Below, in pieces: positions 10,301 through 22,040 of a stretch of 64,000 bases of DNA (positions are counted from its first letter, which is position 1; every line of letters begins with the position of its first letter). The position numbers were made by a program, and so were the translations under genes. The stretch is from Nectonema munidae (lineage: Eukaryota; Nematomorpha; Nectonematoida; Nectonematidae). The notes beneath the pieces are model-generated. The model was not told the origin of the DNA, made no database searches, and worked only from the letters and a program-made list of their open reading frames with translations. Location of the stretch: contig JAUIRK010000885.1 of the NCBI GenBank assembly GCA_030549495.1, forward strand, positions 62,001-126,000, written 5' to 3'.

Positions 10301-13300
10301 TCAAACGATGCTACCTCGCCCTTTATGAATATTAATCCTATTTATCTTCAGGAGGTAAGTAGTTCATATATATATATATATATATAATATTAAACTAATC
10401 ATCTATTTTTTTTATAAAAAAATGTTTATAATACTTATAATGTTTTGACAAGTTCTGTCAACTTTGACTGATGTTTTGAGATAGATACAAATAATTTTGT
10501 GAAAATTAAGTAGCATCAATTAATTCAACGCATCTGAAAATGGTAGTTCACGTGTATTTTTGAATTAAAAAATTATATTTCTAAAGGTTGTGTAATTTTG
10601 ATTGAAATATTAGAATTATGTTAGGATATTGTGAAAATGGATAGCTCCATTGAATTCAGCCTTCTTGATATGTATGGAAAAAATGGCAATGTTTTTGTAT
10701 TAACCTTTATATTCATATTAATTTCGATTAATGCTTGAAGATCCCCTATCCCTCCCTGACTTCTCAATTTAAACATGCAAAAAAGCACCATATCTTGTAA
10801 GAATCCAGCATATCTTGAATACTTTTTTTTCATATAGTGTGGACAGATTTCGCTTACGCCTTATCCAGGAATATTAGAAATTTTTTGTTTTTTTCACGAA
10901 ATTTTCTTCATGTTTCAAAACAATTTCAATTCTTTTTTTAAAAATATAATGCAAATTAATGAGACAAGAGTATTTCCAATTTATTAATATCTTTATCTAA
11001 CCCACTTTTAATTTCTGTCCGCTAAATCTTACTTTGAATTCAATGCTGTCTGCAGCTAAAAATTATTACCCAACCCTGCCTCCAATATATTTTTTCTTCT
11101 GTTATTTGCTATATCTATGCGACTATACCACTGACATCTTAGCAATGCATGAAGAAAGCTATCAGCCAGCGATCCGTTTTTCTCTTGCAAGAGTATTTGT
11201 GATCAACTCCTGCTTTTGTAGCATTATAATGTTCTATTATTGCTGGTGTATCGCTTTTAGATATTTCTTTATTGTGGTGCGTGCGAGACAAAAGTAAAAC
11301 ATTTATTTTTATAATGAAATAAACCAGTGTGTGAAAGTGCATTAATCCTAAATGACTTGTGTTTTTTCTCCTGTACTTTTGATCAAAAATTTCTATGGAA
11401 TATATGCTTTATTTCTACGCAAAATTCGAATTGTGAGGCCTTTACTGAACAATGTCTTAGCAGTATATAAATCAATAAAAAATAAAAAGGTTCCGTAATT
11501 CCGTATTTATCAGGTTTGGATGGCATAATGTTTGAAAGGACATCTTCCATGAAAACGAATTAATTGCTTATCCATTATCAAATTGGTACACCACGAATAT
11601 ATAACGTTGTAAATGATTGCTAAAAAGATTCAAAATTTCCCTAATTGTTGTCCACTTTTCTTTTTTCGTTTGTACAACTTTTTCCCTCAAAATTTAAAAT
11701 TTCCAAACTCCTAACCTCTAATCTAAATACAGGGTGTCTATAAATCCTTATCGATAGCACTTCATAATTTGTATGGCGTTGTTTTTAATCCCGTACAAAG
11801 AAGTATTTCAATAAAAGCATTTAACTCTACTTGGTCACAATAATAATAACTGAATTAGAGACGAAACAGTTCCATCTTTGCGAACTAAATCTTCACATTT
11901 TTTATGAAAGAAAAGTACACAACAAGAAAGCGATGAGGAGGTAAAATTTCTGCCCCTTTCCAATAATTTAAGCCTGGCACAGATAAAGCTCTAATTTCTA
12001 ATATTTATTTTTATATTATCCTTCACCATCCACACTATAAAATATGTGAATACATCATTGATCGAAAAATAGAGTTTAAATAACTTAAACGCCCTCTCCT
12101 CTCCCTTTAAAAATGTCACTCACGCGCGTCTAATGCTATGCTTTGAAGCATACTTACCATAGAACAGAAACATAGTTACTTCCCATGAATAATGAAAAGA
12201 ATAAAACAATTCATTCACGTTGCTTATGATATCCATAATGCATAAAGGAAATATAAGGAATTGATTTCTTAGAATATGAAATGCACTCTTTGCATGTAAC
12301 ATGAGGTCTTTCCATCAAGAAGGAACTGTTGAACCGCTGGAAGTAAGGTCTGCTGCTGGATCGAAGCCAAGTTTCTTGGCCAACCCTTCTCCACACCCTT
12401 GTTTGCATAAGATGTTAAGTCTATGCTTTTTCATAAATATGTGCAATACCTCTTTTTTCCCTAGTATGAACCGGAATTTATATTTCCTGAAGGAGCAAAC
12501 ACAAAAAGAGGCAGATTTGAACTTGCTTTTTCTCAGATAGGGATGAGTGTATTAGCAGGTATGCCGATTTTAAGCATTGATATATATATTTATTTTAATA
12601 ACTTTTTTCTTATTAGGAGCGACATATGGTGGTGTGAAAGGCCTTCTGACAGGCTACAAAGAGACCCTAAGCCAGAAATTAACACCTTCAGCTAGAAAAA
12701 CACAGTATTTTATTTTAAATTTCAATAATAAAGTTTCTTCTTGCTAATATTTTCAGAATTCTAAACTATATAACTCGACAAGGCGCTGCAAGTGGCAATG
12801 CACTCGGTGTAATTTGTAATTTTTGAAAATTCCTTCACAGCCTAATCTAATAATAATTTTACAATGTTTCTCTAGCCTTAATATACAGTGGCATGGGTGT
12901 TTTGCTTCAATACACTAGAGGAGTGGATGATGAATTAAATACCATTACTTCTGCCACACTAACAGGAGCAATATATAAATGCACTGGTACGTTTTTCAAT
13001 TTCCCATTAAGTTCTACAACTATTGATGGAAGTTGGCTTGTTTGATTAACACTAGAACGACGGAAGGGGTCATTTTGACCTTTTTTTATGTTTAGTTTAA
13101 AAATTACTTACCTTTACTCAAACTTTTTGAGTTGAAACTTTCTGAATTTTCGAAATAACTTATTAAAAAAGGAAAAATGATGTTTAATAAATGATGAAAA
13201 AAATATATTTTTTTCAATTCATAACATATTAATTTATATACAAAAAAATAGATTTTTTATTTAAAAAATGTACACCTATTTTTTTAAGTTTTTTTCTTTA

Positions 13301-16300
13301 CAAAATATCTTTTTCTAAATCCAGTGGAGGAGAAGTAAGTTCTGAAGAAACTGACAGTTCTATAACTACTAATAATACTGCTTCAAGTAGTAATTCAAGC
13401 GATATTGGAAATTCATTATTTGGGGAAAAAAGTAAGAAATTTACTATAAAAAATACATATAAATCAACAGATGGAACTGTTTGGGAAACTCAAAATAGTA
13501 TTTATAATAAAAAAACAAAGTCTAAAAATATTATAAAGCAGGCTTCTGGTCCATCAAATTTTGCGAGAAGATCTGTTGTAAAGGGGAGTTTCCTGAGCTC
13601 TTGGTTGCTTTTTATAGATGCATATATATATTGAAATCAATATTATTGTACACAGAAGGAGAAGCAAGACGTGTTTTAGGTGATTCTTCGTGGACACTTT
13701 CACTATCAGAAGTTCAAGCCTTCATAGCAATTTTATATGTTAGAGGAGTTACCATGTCGAAAAACATAGATTTACATTCTTTTTGGTCCGGTGATTGGGG
13801 TTTACCTTTTTGTAAAAAAACGATGACGAGAGATCGATTTTGTGAAATATTAAGATTTCTACGCTTTGATGAGAAAACAACAAGATCTGAAAGAATAAAA
13901 ACTGATAAATTTGCTGCTATATCAAATGTTTGGTATCGTTTCATTTCAAACTGCCAAAAGATGTTTCATCCAGGTCCTAATATTACTGTAGATGAACAAC
14001 TTTTTCCTAGCAAAACACGTTGTCCTTTTACACAATTCATTCCTTCTAAACCTGATAAATATGGGCAAAAAATGTGGCTAGCGGTAGACGTGCAGTATAA
14101 ATATTTATTGAATGGATTCCCATATTTAGGTAAAGACGAAGCTCGACCTAAAGACGTAAGGTTGTCAGAATATGTAGTTCTAGAACTTGTAAAACCATAC
14201 TATAAAAGTGGAAGAAATGTCACAACTGATAATTTCTTTACTTCTCTCAGTTTAGCTGAAGAACTTCAAAAACACTCGATGACTTTAGTTGGTACAATGA
14301 ACAAAGCTAGAAAAGAAATACCAAAAGAAATAAAAAGTTTTAAAATGAAGAAGTATGAGTCTATTATTCTGAAGAATAAAGACATCACTTTGACATGCTA
14401 TCAAGCCAAAAAAAACAAATCGGTTTTTATTCTTAGCAGCCAACACGAAAATATTGGAATCAAAGACTGCGCGAAAAAAATTCCTGAAAGTATTGAGTAT
14501 TACAATTCAACAAAGTATGGAGTCGATGTTTTAGATCAAATGGCCCGAATTTACAGTGTCAAGTCTTCATCAAGAAGATGGCCTATTCATACCTTCTATA
14601 ATATTTTAGATTTAGCTGCTATCAATGCATGTATAGTTTACAGAGAGATAACTGGAGAAAAAATTTCAAGAAAAGATTTTCTACAAAAACTTGCGGTGGA
14701 ATTAGCTGAAACTTATGTTCAAAATAAAATCACGTGTAATAAAGTTGCTGAAAATAATCAAAAAGAAATAAATAGAAAAAAATGTCAAATAAAAGCCAAC
14801 TGCAATGGAAACAAAACGCTAACAAAATGCTGTAATTCTCATAAACTTGTGTGTGGCAAGTGTACAAAAATGTCAATGGTAAGCTGTTATATGTGTAAAT
14901 AAAGTTTTTTTCTTCATTTTTATTGTTTTCCATAATCTTATCCTAAATATATAAGTGAAATATGTTGAAAAAGACACAAAAATGTTAGGGGTCTTTTTGA
15001 CCCCACTTAGGCTTTAAAGGTATATAAAAAGTTCAGGCGTTCTAGTGTTAAAGCAAGAAGAAGAATTTATTTCGCATAACAAAGAAAACAATAATAATAT
15101 TCATGTCATTTCATCATTATAAAATATTTATGAAGAAAAGATGTATTACAAATTTCACGTTAAAATGCGAGGAAACTCAAAAGGCCATTTTTAAGCCGCT
15201 GGTATAAGTATCCTAATAGAATTCATTTTATCCAGAACAAATATAGAAAAGTTAACAATATATGTAAAAAATGTATTTGAAAATAGTTTATATAATAATA
15301 ATCATAAAATAAATAATTACATCATAGAAAAGAATGGCGAATAAATAACTAAATAGTAAAAAAAGGAAGAAAAAAAACATCACAAAGATGGAAAGATTAT
15401 ACAAATGCTACGAATCATATATGAAGACAGGGTTTGATAAATATTTATGTATAATTATGGAGAAAATTATTCAGAATACTCAAGATGAGGGTATATATAT
15501 ACTATAAATAGGAGTTAGTGTTACTAGGTTGAACATAAGAAACAATCCTTAATTATACAATTCATTTCATATTTACTTATAAAGTATTCTTTTATTTTAT
15601 ATTTAAAATTATAAGACGAAGTACAAATGAGTTCCGAGTTATATATAAAAAAAATTAATATAAAAGGTATAGGATGCAGTGGTATGAACCGGTTAGGCAT
15701 GGTTCATTCTCAAACACCCTGCTTAACATTTGTGGCTCAATTTAGTTTAATCTAATACTACCTTATGGAGTTTTTTCACGCTTTTTTACTTTTTTTACTA
15801 AAGTAACATTAGTCAGCTTATATCCTGATCAATAAAAAAAAAGAACTTTTGTGCTAATTTCGATCGAATTTCTACCTGAATATCTATCTACTAAACTCAT
15901 TAACGATCGGAATAATCAGACGATTTCTAATACAAAGCAAAAGATTTGTATTAAAAAGCATCAATTAACTCAAATAAATTTTATAAAATCGACAGTAGTC
16001 TACTCTGATCGTTGACTTTTTAAATATGTTTCATTTCTTTTCTCGACTCTTTATATTGGCGGAAAATTAGCAAAAAAAAATCACCAAAGTATTACTTTTA
16101 CTATTGGATAGTAAAAATTAAATAACACGTTAAAAATAGAGTATTTGAAATAATATATAATTCTTGTTACAACTTATGGAATTTTGGAATCTCAACTTTT
16201 TAGCCTTTAAAGCTATAAAAATAAGTGCTTTATATGTAACCGATAATCTGTCAGAGACCTTAGGTTGGTGATACTTTCTCCATGCGGAAATATAAGTTAT

Positions 16301-17606
16301 AAAGCAAGGCTTGTGAGTCGGAAGGAAAATATTCGGCTTCTAGCACTTACAAAAAGCCGCCTCCAAGTATTTAAAACTTGATAAACTTAGCGCCAACTCT
16401 TTGCTTCCGACTTTGACTAAGAAACATTTTTGAATTTTGCTTGCAAAAATTCGACTTTTTTTTCTTTATTTAAAATACTTAAAAAAACCCGACTACGACT
16501 CCTATATTTTATTGGATACTGACTCCGACTCCTATCTCTCTTCGATCCCAAGCTCTGGTATAAAGAGAGCTTACTATGAAGACATTTTTTTTGATAGCTT
16601 GTTATGTTGGACGAAAGTTAAGGTATTGCACAATTTTGAATAAAAGGTTTGATGATTTTTTTTCTAGATGATTCACAAATCTATAAAATAAATGATTGTT
16701 CAGTTCAAGAGAATGTGCATTTTATAATGTATTTAGCGTATTCGAAATAAAGAGGATTTCCTGAGGGATTTGGGAGAAGTTAACACGTGAACATAAGAAA
16801 AATGTATTTCTATTTACGAACACATGTATCTGGCAATGAAAAATTTCATGGCTTTTTTCCTTTAATTTTAATATTTTGATACATCAATAACTTAATTTAT
16901 GTGGCATTGAAATAAATAACCTTTTTGAACATGCTTTTAATTATTCTTATTTATCTTGATTTTTACATTAGATTAATAGGTTATTGATATAATTAGGATT
17001 GGTGACTGGAATTCTTCTGTGCTCAAAATTAAGAACTGATTGAAAATTTTATAATTCCTCAAAATTAAAACAATTAATTTAATATATTTGACATTTGCGA
17101 AAAAATTGAAACCACTAATGAATAATGTAAGTCTAAAACAAATTTAAATGGAACTGAGTTTTATCATTTTAACATTGAGCATCTCTGCTATCCAAGAGTA
17201 AATTGTGCTTCTAAGATTCTTCATTCTTGATATCCATCATATGCCCTGGCATATATTTCTACGTACTTGGGTGGAGGGAAGCGTTTATTCTATCAAAAAT
17301 TTACTTCTAAGCAATTTCTGCGTTCATGTGTATTGATAAATATTTTTTGTTTTTTATTAGTTAGACCTTTTATGAATTTTTTGCTTATGAGATAAGATGT
17401 GAAGTGTGAATTTAAAACTACAGCCATTAATTATATTGATTAAGTTACGATTTTCCAGATAATCGCCTTTCATTGAATTATATTTGTCTAATGCATTTTT
17501 AGGTGGGATTCGGAAGTGCGCTATTGGAAGTGCTTTTGGCTTTTCAGTTTCCGCCCTTTACTGCATGTGGATGAGTCGCGACAGAATAAAAGCTATGAGA
17601 AAATAA
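10301..17606 (+). CDS. Timm23: TIMM23 homologue, mitochondrial inner-membrane import channel (six exons, first exon not found)
   Basis: Tim23 forms the presequence translocase of the inner mitochondrial membrane. Exons: 10301-10354, 12465-12558, 12617-12704, 12757-12815, 12876-12986 and 17503-17606. All junctions are GT-AG and keep frame, giving 169 residues plus a stop; human TIMM23 is ~209. The N-terminal ~40 residues lie in an unidentified upstream exon. Recognisable blocks are PFMNINPIYLQE, EFIFPEGANTKRGRFELAF, the Gly-rich GATYGGVKGLLTGYKET, QILNYITRQGAASGNALG, TRGVDDELNTITSATLTG and YKCTGG, in the order of the Tim17/22/23 fold with its four hydrophobic segments. The end of exon 4 was placed at 12815 because this gives the ungapped match GVISLIYSGMGV. 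Introns 2-4 are only 52-60 bases. Intron 1 (2.1 kb) and intron 5 (4.5 kb) hold transposons. The stop overlaps an AATAAA. Confidence 0.93.
10980..11480 (-). mobile_element. Decayed piggyBac fragment in TIMM23 intron 1
   Basis: On the minus strand near 11270-11140 the translation gives AIIEHYNATKAGVD followed by SCKRKTDRWLIAFF. This is the third catalytic block of piggyBac transposases (x-YNxTKxGVDxxDQ ... RRWPxxxFxNxLD). Further upstream (about 11470-11400) is LTIRILRRNKAYIP, matching the piggyBac LxVGTxRxNKxxIP block. Frames are interrupted and the ends were not located. The + strand frame at 11034-11297 is a shadow of this. Confidence 0.65.
12290..12410 (-). repeat. Degenerate family A SINE in TIMM23 intron 1
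   Basis: The blocks CATCAAGAAGGAACTGTTGA, CTGCTGGATCGAAGCCAAG and GGCCAACCCTTCT match, in the same order, the minus-strand copy at 38630-38755. The similarity is partial, so the call is tentative. Confidence 0.4.
13050..15047 (+). mobile_element. Nearly complete piggyBac transposon in TIMM23 intron 5
   Basis: Target TTAA lies at 13046-13049 and 15048-15051. The termini carry a perfect 10-base inverted repeat, CACTAGAACG on the left and CGTTCTAGTG on the right. Just inside each end is a GGGGTC...TTTTGACC motif, itself palindromic at the right end (GGGGTCTTTTTGACCCC). The 1,998-base element carries one transposase gene in the + direction, described separately. It was inserted in sense orientation in the 4.5 kb last intron of TIMM23 and should be removed with it by splicing. 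Confidence 0.93.
13320..14902 (+). pseudogene. piggyBac transposase (DDE_Tnp_1_7), one frame break near the N-terminus
   Basis: A Ser/Thr/Asn-rich N-terminal segment starting near 13320 leads into GPSNFARRSVVKG and SSWLLFIDA in one frame. The rest, from about 13625 to 14902 (~425 residues), is in another frame, so a small frame change lies around 13610-13640. The body is otherwise open: EARRVLGD, YVRGV, MTRDRFCEILRFLRFDEKT, NITVDEQLFPSKTRCPFTQF (first catalytic Asp), GRNVTTDNFFTSLSLAEEL (second), EYYNSTKYGVDVLDQMAR (third region) and SRRWPIHTFYNILDLAAIN. It ends in a Cys-rich ribbon (CCNSHKLVCGKCTKM). No start ATG in frame with the N-terminal piece was found; it may be missing or upstream of an intron. 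The state of decay is slight, so the insertion looks recent. Confidence 0.9.
15052..17502. other. 3' part of TIMM23 intron 5, after the piggyBac
   Basis: No coding signal was recognised. Bases 16300-16560 carry several short gactccgac/gagtcgg words belonging to the dispersed CCGACTCC repeat also seen near 44170, 47420 and 60850. The intron ends with the acceptor atgcatttttag at 17502. Confidence 0.5.
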
Positions 17607-17607
17607 A
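17602..17607 (+). promoter_or_regulatory. Poly(A) signal AATAAA at the TIMM23 stop
   Basis: AATAAA overlaps the TAA stop codon of the TIMM23 homologue. Another A-rich hexamer (caataaaagtt) follows near 17869. The close one would give an almost absent 3' UTR, so the later one may be used; sequence alone cannot decide. Confidence 0.4.
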
Positions 17608-18290
17608 GTGCTACAATTATCACGTTATTTTTACTTTGTTGTTGATATCTTGTTGACAGTTAAAACTTGTAAAATGTTTTTATTAAAAGATGTGTACATA
17701 TTGAATTTTGTTTTTTAAATTCTTTTCTCTATTTTTCATGGCCAATATAAAAAAGGCTTCCTTTTTACCAATGAAAAATTGAACCTGTAAAATTCCTTTC
17801 TGTTTTGGGCTACTTTATGAATGTTTTTGGCAAAGGTAATTTAACCTTAGCTTAATCTATCTTAAAGCAATAAAAGTTATTTATTTTTTACAGCTTATCA
17901 TGACACTTTAAAATTGTTTGTTATTCTGGAAGAAATTATACACCATAGAAGCTTAAAGATTAATTAAAAAAAAATAAGTAATGATGAGCTGTCAAAAATA
18001 AATAGTGAATGAAACTTATATTCATTTTACTCACTTCCTAGATACTAATTAGCAGTTTAAAAACATTTTGAATTCAGTTTTCTTTTTATTTAAAATTTTG
18101 ATATTTATATAAATATTAGCATAGCTAATGCGTTAGAAACTGTAAAATAAAACCGAATTTTGTGTATGTAGCGTTAACACTATAAAGACTAAGTGGTCAC
18201 TACAATTAACCCTTTGAGGATTAGAGGATTGAAAGAAGCAACTCAACTGGTATGATTCAGTTTTGAAAAAAATGAACACAAAATTTGTTT
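17608..18290. other. Intergenic DNA downstream of TIMM23
   Basis: AT-rich, with nothing recognised. Confidence 0.4.
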
Positions 18291-18294
18291 CAGA

Positions 18295-18405
18295 AAGCTT
18301 GCCAAGAACAAGTGAAGGGCAAGAGGAAGAAGGGTCGCCCACTGTTAAAGTGGAGTGATGGCTTGGTTAAGAGGCTTGAAGAATTGAATCTTAGAGAAGT
18401 TTGAA
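18295..18405 (+). mobile_element. Possible C-terminal end of a LINE reverse transcriptase protein
   Basis: The + frame reads GKRKKGRPLLKWSDGLVKRL then EELNLREV. The G-K-R-x-x-G-R-P-x-x-(R/K)-W-x-D block is characteristic of the extreme C-terminus of several LINE ORF2 proteins. Only ~35 residues are present and nothing upstream supports a longer element, so this is tentative. Confidence 0.4.
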
Positions 18406-18411
18406 AAAATG

Positions 18412-19060
18412 CAACAAATAAGTAAAAATATGATTTTACTGTGTGATAATGTTTGTTGTCACAAAGTAAAAGAAATGCCAAATGTTAATATGATATTTTT
18501 TCCACCAAACACATCTTCATTCTTATCTCCAGCCTCTGGATGCTGGAATCATTAAAAGCTTTAAAGCACATGATAGAAAATTACAAACAACACATTTTAT
18601 AAATTGTGTTGAAAGTGACGAGCCTCCTAATGTATCGGTATGATCTGCCATGGAAATTACAAAAACGGCTTTGAACAACGTTACACCTACTATTTTTGAT
18701 TGCTGGTCTCACACTTCTATTTTACCATCTTTATCCCATAACTTTCAAAACACCAAGTATTCTGAGGGAACACTTCCTACTCTACAGCAACTTCAAAATA
18801 ATTTAAATTCATTAACTGAAGTTTTGCAAACCTCTTCTTCAACTTACACGTCCCCTCTGAACTAGTGAATGTTGAGAGCACTATAGAAGTGACTCTTTCA
18901 ATCAATGACGAAGATATTATGAAGATCGTGAAGGAAAAGCTATTACTGACTCTAGTAGTGATAATGATCAAAAAGAAGAAAAAATTGTAAGTTTTATTGA
19001 CGCGAAAAAATGTCTTGGTACTGTAATTACTTACATGGAGCAAAATCTCCATAATCTCCA
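18412..19060 (+). mobile_element. Decayed Tigger/pogo transposase tail
   Basis: The + strand gives MILLCDNVCCHKVKEM (second catalytic Asp block), then MIFFPPNTSSFLSP, then ITKTALNNVTPTIFDCWSHT. These match, in order, the DNxxxH, FLPPNTTSxLQPxD and AWxxVxxxTIxNCWxHTG blocks of DDE_1 (pogo/Tigger) transposases. The third catalytic Asp region is damaged and the N-terminal half is absent. A better-preserved relative is at 54755-56640. Confidence 0.7.
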
Positions 19061-19074
19061 AAATCTGAGTAACT

Positions 19075-19330
19075 TTTGGGAGGGGGGGGGGGTTTTGGAA
19101 AAAAAAACAATGGAAGAAAAAAAAATAACTTCTTTTAGAAATATTTTTTTTTAATATAATAAATTAAATATTTCTTTCTTAATTCTTTATTTTTGTTGTT
19201 TTATTATTTGTTTTTTGGGTGGTGGGGGGGCCCCCTCTCTTTTGTGGGTTGTTGGGTGGTTGATTAGATCAATTTTTTGTATGTGGGTGTTTTTTTTTAT
19301 TTAAAAAAAAAAAAAACTCTAAATACTCAT
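19075..19330. other. Homopolymer-rich stretch (poly-G, poly-T, poly-A)
   Basis: The stretch includes a run of ten or more G near 19081, another G run followed by five C near 19223, and long T and A runs. It has no coding content. It resembles the stretch at 59640-59930 and may include sequencing or assembly error. Confidence 0.5.
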
Positions 19331-19669
19331 ATTTATAACTTTTTAATTCTTAAACTTCAATTTCTTTTTTTTTAATTAAAACAAAAAAACCAAAAACTTT
19401 TAGGAATGTCCGTTATGCTGAATGAGATTTTTTTCAAACGATAATTTTGCCTTTCTTGTCTCACGCCTCATTCGAAACTCTTTTGAATTGAGACCATAAT
19501 ATGGGGGCGTTATACTTCTTATATAGGTTATTTTTCTTTTTGTATATAGCCATAGTAAAGCGGTTCAAATTTGGGCTATATGATTTTTGCGTCTTTTTAT
19601 AGGCATGTTTTGTGCTATTGTTGGATTAATAACATCTATAAAAAATTCGTAGAACTCCAATAACCCTGT
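19331..19669. other. AT-rich spacer before the hAT element
   Basis: Nothing recognised, apart from the left 8-base target duplication of the next element, which begins at 19670. Confidence 0.35.
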
Positions 19670-21010
19670 GCTATGGGCAGAACCGGATTAACGATTAGGC
19701 AAACTAGGCATGTGCCTTGAGGCTACGAAAAAATCACAGGACACTTTTTCTTAGGATTAGTTATGTGAAATTTTTTTTTTTTCAATTTTTTTATAGTTTG
19801 TTTTTAGTCAGTTCAGAAAATTTAAAGGATCTAAGATTTGAGATATAATCTTATTGATTTTAATTCTATTTAAGAAAATAAATATAAAAATTTTTTTAAG
19901 AAAATTAAAAATTTAATAATTTATTGAAAAAAATATAAAAAAAGTGAATTAAAAAAAATAATTGCTTTTAATTTATTATATTTTATTTTTATTTAATTTG
20001 TTTGATAAACTTATCCTTAAATAAAATGGCGCTGCCCTTTTTTTAGTTTTGAAAGTAAGTAAGTGGAAAATTGTTTTCGTTTTTAAAAACATTTGATATA
20101 TTAGGTTTTTTATTTTTCTTCAGAAATGCTTAAATTCTTTAATTTACATTGTTTTTCATGCCAAAACGTAAAAGTGGCTGGGAAAGAGCCCAAGAATCGA
20201 AGAAAAAAAGGAAAAAGAAGACTTCCTTCTTGCTAAATCTCGTAAATTAACTTCATTTTACCAGTTTGTTGATAAAGATAAAGAAGCTGAAAACAGAAGT
20301 GAAATCCTAAAAAACGATTATCTTGTTTTTTCGAAACCTGAAACAGACCAGGACAAAAGTTATAGCCATGATTTTGATGATGATGATGTAGAAACTTCAA
20401 CCAGTACAGACATTCAGAGTTTACAATCAATTCAAGTTGCAACAAATGATGTTGGTTTGCTGAAAAACATAACAGAAAATGCGCGATGTACTCATTAGTA
20501 CTGGTATAGACCACTTTTGAAATAAAGCAAATGAATATCAAGAAACCAAACGCAAATATTCTGGGGTGAACTGCTTTCTTAATCCTAGTGCATTTTCATA
20601 CGTTTTACCGGGAGGAGGTCGATCGCGAGTTGCTTGTTTATTCTTCATCTAGTGATAGTTTATTTTGCTTTCCATGTATGTTGTTTTCTTCAGATAGAAG
20701 TATAAAATTATGTTCATTAAGAGAATGACTGGAAAAATATTAATCAAACTTTGAAAGTTAATGAAACGAGCGCAAAACATATTGACTATTATGACTCCAA
20801 CTGACCGCTCTTCTGCTGCTGGCCGCATTGATGAAAAGTTATACAAAAATATTTGCTAGCAAAAAAGTTATTGGAAAAATGTGCTTACACGTTGTGTTGC
20901 GACAATTAAATTTCTTTGTAAAAGGGGTTTACCACTTCGGGGAAGCAATGAGATTATCGGTTCTAGAAGCAATGGTAATACGTATGTGTATTGAAGGAGA
21001 GGTTCTAGAT

Positions 21011-21822
21011 CAGTGGTTCTTAACCTGGGGGTCGTTTGAAGTTTTTGCAGGGGTCATGAAAAACTTTTGGTATCAAAAAGTGTATCCTCATGAACGTCTT
21101 TCCATCAGTTGCAAAACTATTTCTATTTGATGTTTTCATTAATCCTGATTGTATGATGCAATCAATTAATAATTTTGCCTTAAAAATCAAACATCATTTT
21201 AAATCTCACACATGTTGCTTGCAATCAATCAATTGAAAACTATTTTACGAAGTTAAATAGCCGTTCTAATGACATTTGGATCACCAGACCTTTTTCAGTG
21301 AGCGAAAGGAGCATTGATAACTCTGATGCTGCTGCCAAAGTAGAGTTTACTCGATTTTTGTGAGCAAGCACTTCCATCATTCTGGGCCAAATTAAAAACC
21401 ATTTATCCTATTCTTTCCAAACGTGCTATGATTTTTTTGATACAGCCATCTTCAACTTATCGTTGCGAGACTGGATTTTGTGCAATGATGTCTTTAAAAA
21501 CAAGTGCACGTAATAAGCTTGCAATTGATTCAGACATGAGATGCTGTCTGTCGAGCATTACACCATGTTTTGAAAAACTTTTGTCTGACAAACAATACCA
21601 GCCTTCGAATTAAATTATACTGAATTTGTTAGATTATATTAATTTAAATAAAAATTTTCAATTAAACTTTCTTTTAACAAGTGTTTGTATTATAAAATAT
21701 AACATGTAAATTTTCTTGTTTTTAACTTTAAACGGCTGAATCAAAAAGAATTTTATAGGGGTCATAAAAATTTTTTTCATAATATTTTGGGGTAAACATA
21801 TCCTAAAGGTTAAGAACCACTG
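21011..21822 (+). mobile_element. Internally deleted hAT (SCAND3/ZBED5-like), copy 1, nested
   Basis: The target duplication TTCTAGAT is perfect (21003-21010 and 21823-21830). The termini are CAGTGGTTCTTAACCTGGGG and, at the right, GGTTAAGAACCACTG. Inside is the C-terminal end of a hAT transposase: PSFWAKLKTIYPILSKRAM, then STYRCETGFCAMMSLKTSAR, and a short tail ending at 21613. This is the dimerisation region of the SCAND3/ZBED5-like branch. The catalytic core is absent, so the copy is non-autonomous. It interrupts the older hAT at 19678-22958. Confidence 0.88.
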
Positions 21823-22040
21823 TTCTAGATGAAATCGACTTCACCTCAATTATGGATGAATTTGCTACAATAAAATCTAGAAAAGTTAAAATGTGCAATA
21901 CTAAAATCTAAAAAGTTGAAATTTTAAATTGTGGAATAATAGTATTACTATGGAGAAACATCAAAAAAAATTTCAATTAGCTTATTTTTGTAAAAATCAA
22001 AGTTTCTCAATTTTTTTTTGGAAAAACTGATAGCCTAGGC

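Noticed and set aside
11034-11297. Open + strand frame of 87 codons in TIMM23 intron 1
   Set aside because: It is the complement of a piggyBac transposase fragment on the minus strand, which matches a known family.
18777-19061. Open minus-strand frame of 94 codons
   Set aside because: It lies antisense to the Tigger transposase tail and has low-complexity composition.
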